Part shown: positions 61,018-64,000 of the stretch, piece by piece
Layout: each line of letters begins with the position of its first letter
Numbering within the stretch: the stretch's first letter is position 1
Origin: Thermogemmatispora tikiterensis
GTDB lineage: Bacteria > Chloroflexota > Ktedonobacteria > Ktedonobacterales > Ktedonobacteraceae
Direction of reading: 5' to 3'
Assembly: GCF_003268475.1 (NCBI RefSeq)
Contig: NZ_MCIF01000002.1
Coordinates: 1,342,413 to 1,406,412, forward strand
DNA: 64,000 nt
Notes under the pieces: model-generated
The model's input: only the letters and a program-made list of their open reading frames with translations
The model's database searches: none
What the model was told of the DNA's origin: nothing
Position numbers and translations under genes: made by a program

Positions 61018-62396
61018 AGCAGGGAGAGAAGCGTGTAACGCGCCTGCTGGCTGCCAGAATAGGGGGAGAGAGCAGCCAGCCTGGTTTGCGACTGCAAGAA
61101 GAAGAAACGGTCAGTCTTGTTGCTGGACAAGAGGAGCCCAAGACAATTATGCAGGAACCGAGGTCGGTGACGCCGCCGCAGCGGCAGGAGCCACCACTAA
61201 GTCTGTATCATCTACTCGATCCAGAGATTCTGGCCAATCCTTATCCGCTATACCACCGCCTGCGTCGTGAGGACCCTGTTCACTGGGACCCCTTTTTACA
61301 CGCCTGGGTAGTGACGCGCTATGCCGATGTCATTACGGTCTTTCAGCGCTTTTCTGCTCAGCGCACGCCAACCCCTGAGCAGCTAGAGGCTATGGGGATG
61401 CAGGCGTTGACTCCTCTGGCCCGCGTCATGGTGAAGCAGATGCTGTTTCTGGACCCGCCAGCCCATACGCGGGTGCGCAGTCTGGCAGCGAAGGCTTTTA
61501 CTCCTCGCCGCGTGGCCGTGCTGCGCGAGCATATCCGCGACATCGCTCACAGCTTGCTCGATCGCGTTCAAGCTCAGGGACACATGGACGTGATCGCGGA
61601 CCTGGCTTACCCTTTACCGGCGATCGTCACTGCAGAGATGCTGGGGGTGCCAACGGAGGATTGGCAGCAGTTGACAGCCTGGTCAGCTGATTTCGCGCAG
61701 GTGCTCGGGAACTTTCAACATAACCCGGACCGCGTGGCTCAGGTGATTCGCAGTCTCAATGAGATGACTGCCTATTTTCGCACAGCCATCAGGGAAATCG
61801 AGCGCCATCCGCGCGAGGGCTTGATCCATGCATTCTTGACCGCCGAGATCGATGGCGATCGTCTGAGCGAGGAGGAGATTATCGCCAATACGATTATTAC
61901 GATGGTGGGAGGGCAGGAGACAACGACCAATCTGATCGGGAATGGCGTGCTGAGCTTACTGCGCCACCCGGATCAGCTTGCTCTACTGCGCGCAGATCTC
62001 TCACTGATCCCATCGGCAGTGGAGGAGTTGCTGCGCTACGAGAGTCCCAGCCAGCATACGGCTCGTCTGGCCCCCGAGGATACAGAACTGGGTGGGAAGA
62101 AGATTCGGAAGCGCGATGCAGTGATCGCGGTTATGGGTGCAGCTAATCGCGATCCAGAGCGCTTCCCCGATCCCGACCGCCTCAATATTCGACGCGAGGA
62201 CAATCGCCATGTGGCCTTCGCCTGGGGCAGTCATTTCTGCTTCGGGGCAGCTCTGGCGCGTATTGAGGGTCAAATTGCCATCGAGCTGATTGTGCGTCGC
62301 CTGCCCAGCCTCCGGCTGGAGCCAGGTCCGCTTGTCTGGCGTGAGAATCTCGGCCTGCGTGGCCTCAAAAGTTTGCCGGTATCTTGGGAAAGGTGA
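61014..62396 (+). CDS. Cytochrome P450, probably acting on the carrier-bound amino acid
   Basis: The protein has 460 residues from a GTG overlapping the NRPS stop, or 415 from an ATG at 61149; the shorter form fits the usual bacterial P450 size, and the first 45 residues are polar and unlike the family. Motifs counted from the GTG are the I-helix VGGQETTTNLIGNG (about 296-309), ExxR in EELLRYESPS (about 336) and the heme loop FAWGSHFCFGAALAR with the Cys ligand at about 409. It lacks a membrane anchor, so it is a soluble class I-type enzyme that needs external redox partners. Tight coupling to an A-PCP gene suggests it hydroxylates the tethered leucine. Confidence 0.9.
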   Translation: MKQGEKRVTRLLAARIGGESSQPGLRLQEEETVSLVAGQEEPKTIMQEPRSVTPPQRQEPPLSLYHLLDPEILANPYPLYHRLRREDPVHWDPFLHAWVVTRYADVITVFQRFSAQRTPTPEQLEAMGMQALTPLARVMVKQMLFLDPPAHTRVRSLAAKAFTPRRVAVLREHIRDIAHSLLDRVQAQGHMDVIADLAYPLPAIVTAEMLGVPTEDWQQLTAWSADFAQVLGNFQHNPDRVAQVIRSLNEMTAYFRTAIREIERHPREGLIHAFLTAEIDGDRLSEEEIIANTIITMVGGQETTTNLIGNGVLSLLRHPDQLALLRADLSLIPSAVEELLRYESPSQHTARLAPEDTELGGKKIRKRDAVIAVMGAANRDPERFPDPDRLNIRREDNRHVAFAWGSHFCFGAALARIEGQIAIELIVRRLPSLRLEPGPLVWRENLGLRGLKSLPVSWER

Positions 62397-62406
62397 GAGG
62401 TGAACG

Positions 62407-64000
62407 ATGAGCGAGAATCACTCGGCGGAGAATGTACGACAACTACTGCTAGAGCAGTTGCGCCAGAAGAAATTGGTCGGCGAACCTCTGGCTCAGAGGC
62501 TGCTAACACCGCTTCCCCGATATGAGCGAGGACAGGTTCTGCCGCTCTCGTTTGGGCAGCAGCAGCTGTGGTTTCTCTCTCGCCTGGCAAAGGAGCCAGT
62601 CTATAACGAGTGCGTGACTGTCCACCTGCCAGGCTCTCTCGACCGCAAAGTATTCGAGCGCAGCTTTAACGAGTTTATCAGACGCCATGAGATCTGGCGC
62701 ACGAGCTTTCCCGAGAAGAATGGACAGCCTATTCAAAAGATCCATCCCTTCGAGCCGATTGAATTGCCTTTTGTGGATCTGCGGCATCTTCCTCCAGAAG
62801 AGCGAGAGAAAGAGGCTCAACGTCTGGCTGCCGAGCAGGCTCGCCTCCCTTTTGATTTGGCAAACGGTCCTCTTGTGCGCGGTCTGCTTATTCGATTTGA
62901 GGATCGGCTCCATCGCCTCTATCTAACTTTACATCATATCATTTTTGATGGAGTCACTCTCTACCAGGTTTTTTTGCCAGAACTGTGGACACTCTATCAG
63001 GCATTTTGCGCTGATCGCTCCTCACCTCTGCCTGAGCCAGCTTATCAGTACGCTGACTACACGCTCTGGCAACAGGCTTCTGTCAATCAGAGCTTACTTG
63101 ATCAACAGCTCGCCTATTGGCGAGAGGCGCTTGCAGGGGCACCGGCGTTGATTAATTTGCCTACGGATTTCCCAAGGCCGCCAGTTCAAAGCTTCCGTGG
63201 GGGGATGGTACCTTTCACCCTGAGCCAGGAGCTAACCGAGGCACTCAAGAGGTTGGCGCGTGAGGAAGGTATGACGCTTTATATGGTCCTGATGGCCTCT
63301 CTCCAGCTCTTGTTGTATCGCTATACGCAACAGGAGGAGATTGTAGTTGGAGCAGTCCTGGGAAGCCGCGAACAACGTCCCGAGTTTGCCAGGATGCCAG
63401 GATATTTTTTGAATACGCTCCCGCTCACTTGCAAGTTGACAGGCAGTTCGAGCTTCCGCTCACTATTGCAACAGGTCCGCGAGAGAATAATAGGGGCAAT
63501 TGCTCATCAGGATATACCTTTTAGCTACCTGGTGGAGCAGCTCCAGGTGGAGCGCTCAGCGGCATGGAATCCACTGTTCCAGGTAACCCTGACGCTGGAG
63601 CCACAGCTGCCAGTGCTGCCTTCGGGCTGGACGATTACGCAGATGGATGTGAGTGCGGGGGCATCTAAGTTTGATCTTTCGCTGGAGGTGGATGACCGAC
63701 CCGATGGGAGATTGATCGGGCGCTTTGAGTATAGCAGCGAGTTGTTTGAAGAGCAGACCATTGTCCGGCTCGCCCGCCACTGGCAGACCCTGCTCTCCTC
63801 CCTCGTCTCCGACCCTTCCTGCTCCCTCGCCTCTCTCCCCCTCCTCTCTCCCGAGGAACGCCACCAGCTCCTCGTCTCCTTCAGTTCCTCCTCCCAGACC
63901 CTCCCTCCTTCTCCCGCTCCTGCTATCCACCTCCTCTTCGAAGCCCAGGCCCAGCGCTCTCCCTCCTCCTGCGCCCTCCTGGACCTGCCTTCTGGCTCCT
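62407..64000 (+). CDS. NRPS condensation-adenylation protein, N-terminal part (runs off the window)
   Basis: From the ATG at 62407 (preceded by GAGAGGTG) the frame stays open to the window end, 531 codons. A short N-terminal helix region (about 1-30) is followed by a condensation domain: LPLSFGQQQLWFLSRL (C1), RRHEIWRTSF (C2), the active-site HHIIFDG (His about 176-177, Asp 181), YADYTLWQ, VGAVLGSREQRPEFARMPGY (C5) and QDIPFSYLVEQL. The last 60 residues cross the C-A linker and begin an adenylation domain (HLLFEAQAQRSPSSCALLDL). It should condense the (possibly hydroxylated) leucine from the first module with its own amino acid, whose code lies outside the window. Confidence 0.9.
   Translation, partial: MSENHSAENVRQLLLEQLRQKKLVGEPLAQRLLTPLPRYERGQVLPLSFGQQQLWFLSRLAKEPVYNECVTVHLPGSLDRKVFERSFNEFIRRHEIWRTSFPEKNGQPIQKIHPFEPIELPFVDLRHLPPEEREKEAQRLAAEQARLPFDLANGPLVRGLLIRFEDRLHRLYLTLHHIIFDGVTLYQVFLPELWTLYQAFCADRSSPLPEPAYQYADYTLWQQASVNQSLLDQQLAYWREALAGAPALINLPTDFPRPPVQSFRGGMVPFTLSQELTEALKRLAREEGMTLYMVLMASLQLLLYRYTQQEEIVVGAVLGSREQRPEFARMPGYFLNTLPLTCKLTGSSSFRSLLQQVRERIIGAIAHQDIPFSYLVEQLQVERSAAWNPLFQVTLTLEPQLPVLPSGWTITQMDVSAGASKFDLSLEVDDRPDGRLIGRFEYSSELFEEQTIVRLARHWQTLLSSLVSDPSCSLASLPLLSPEERHQLLVSFSSSSQTLPPSPAPAIHLLFEAQAQRSPSSCALLDLPSGS
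63775..64000 (+). other. Abrupt pyrimidine-rich tract at the C-A linker
   Basis: From about 63775 the coding strand becomes strongly C/T-rich, with Ser, Leu and Pro written almost only as TCC/CTC/CCT-type codons. The preceding condensation-domain sequence is mixed and rather AT-rich (for example 62920-62970). The reading frame is unbroken. Confidence 0.8.

Noticed and set aside
1..64000. CRISPR arrays, tRNA or rRNA genes, transposases
   Set aside because: No regularly spaced repeats, no cloverleaf-like or rRNA-like segments and no transposase motifs were noticed on reading both strands. Systematic searches (tRNAscan, Rfam, ISfinder) would be needed to exclude them fully.

Overview
The window looks like a chromosomal stretch of a moderately GC-rich (high-50s percent by eye) member of the Chloroflexota, most likely a Ktedonobacteria/Thermogemmatispora-type bacterium. 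This is inference from gene content and protein style: two exopolysaccharide (EPS) loci, many MFS transporters, a HTH-GAF regulator, a decayed fragment resembling proteins known from Ktedonobacteria, and a nonribosomal peptide locus. No rRNA, tRNA, CRISPR array or insertion sequence was recognised.

Layout. 1-9.95 kb: first EPS locus, with a PIG-L deacetylase cut by the window edge, an acetyltransferase, a Wzz-like protein, a separate degenerate CpsD-like ATPase, a 43-residue membrane protein, an O-antigen ligase-like protein, GT2 and GT4 glycosyltransferases, a short sugar-phosphate transferase and a CapA-like protein. 10-18.3 kb: transporters (three MFS, one CPA2 antiporter), a glutamate-cysteine-ligase-like enzyme and a dienelactone hydrolase. 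The antiporter is preceded by a well-formed fluoride riboswitch whose aptamer overlaps an intrinsic terminator. 18.3-19.9 kb: cobS-cobU on the minus strand. 20.3-25.4 kb: a complete branched-chain amino acid type ABC operon (livJHMGF order). 25.5-28.8 kb: a LacI regulator with two operators at its own promoter, then a GH1 beta-glucosidase. 29.6-33.6 kb: a zinc-ribbon membrane protein, then a DtxR/MntR-type regulator convergent with mntH-usp, a likely manganese unit. 34-38.6 kb: a decayed gene, a mannonate-oxidoreductase-like SDR, a HTH-GAF regulator, a LarA-like protein and a winged-helix protein.

39.5-57.4 kb is a second and larger EPS locus, entirely on the plus strand and largely translationally coupled. 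Aminotransferase, Gfo/Idh oxidoreductase and UDP-HexNAc dehydrogenase genes suggest an amino- or diamino-uronic acid precursor. They are followed by a GT4, an initiating phosphoglycosyltransferase, a fused Wzz/BY-kinase, a ligase/polymerase, a fusion of a glucuronyl C5-epimerase-like domain with a GT4, a Wzx flippase with a Pro/Tyr-rich tail, two tandem paralogous GT4s and a NodB-like protein. An exported protein of unknown function follows.

58.97-64 kb opens a nonribosomal peptide cluster that runs off the window: a stand-alone adenylation-carrier protein whose specificity code reads as leucine, a P450 coupled to it by a GTGA overlap, and the start of a condensation-adenylation protein. The A-PCP plus P450 layout resembles the NovH/NovI arrangement that beta-hydroxylates a carrier-bound amino acid, so a hydroxylated leucine building block is a reasonable hypothesis.

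Start codons were moved inward from the longest reading frame wherever a clear Shine-Dalgarno sequence and the family length supported it.
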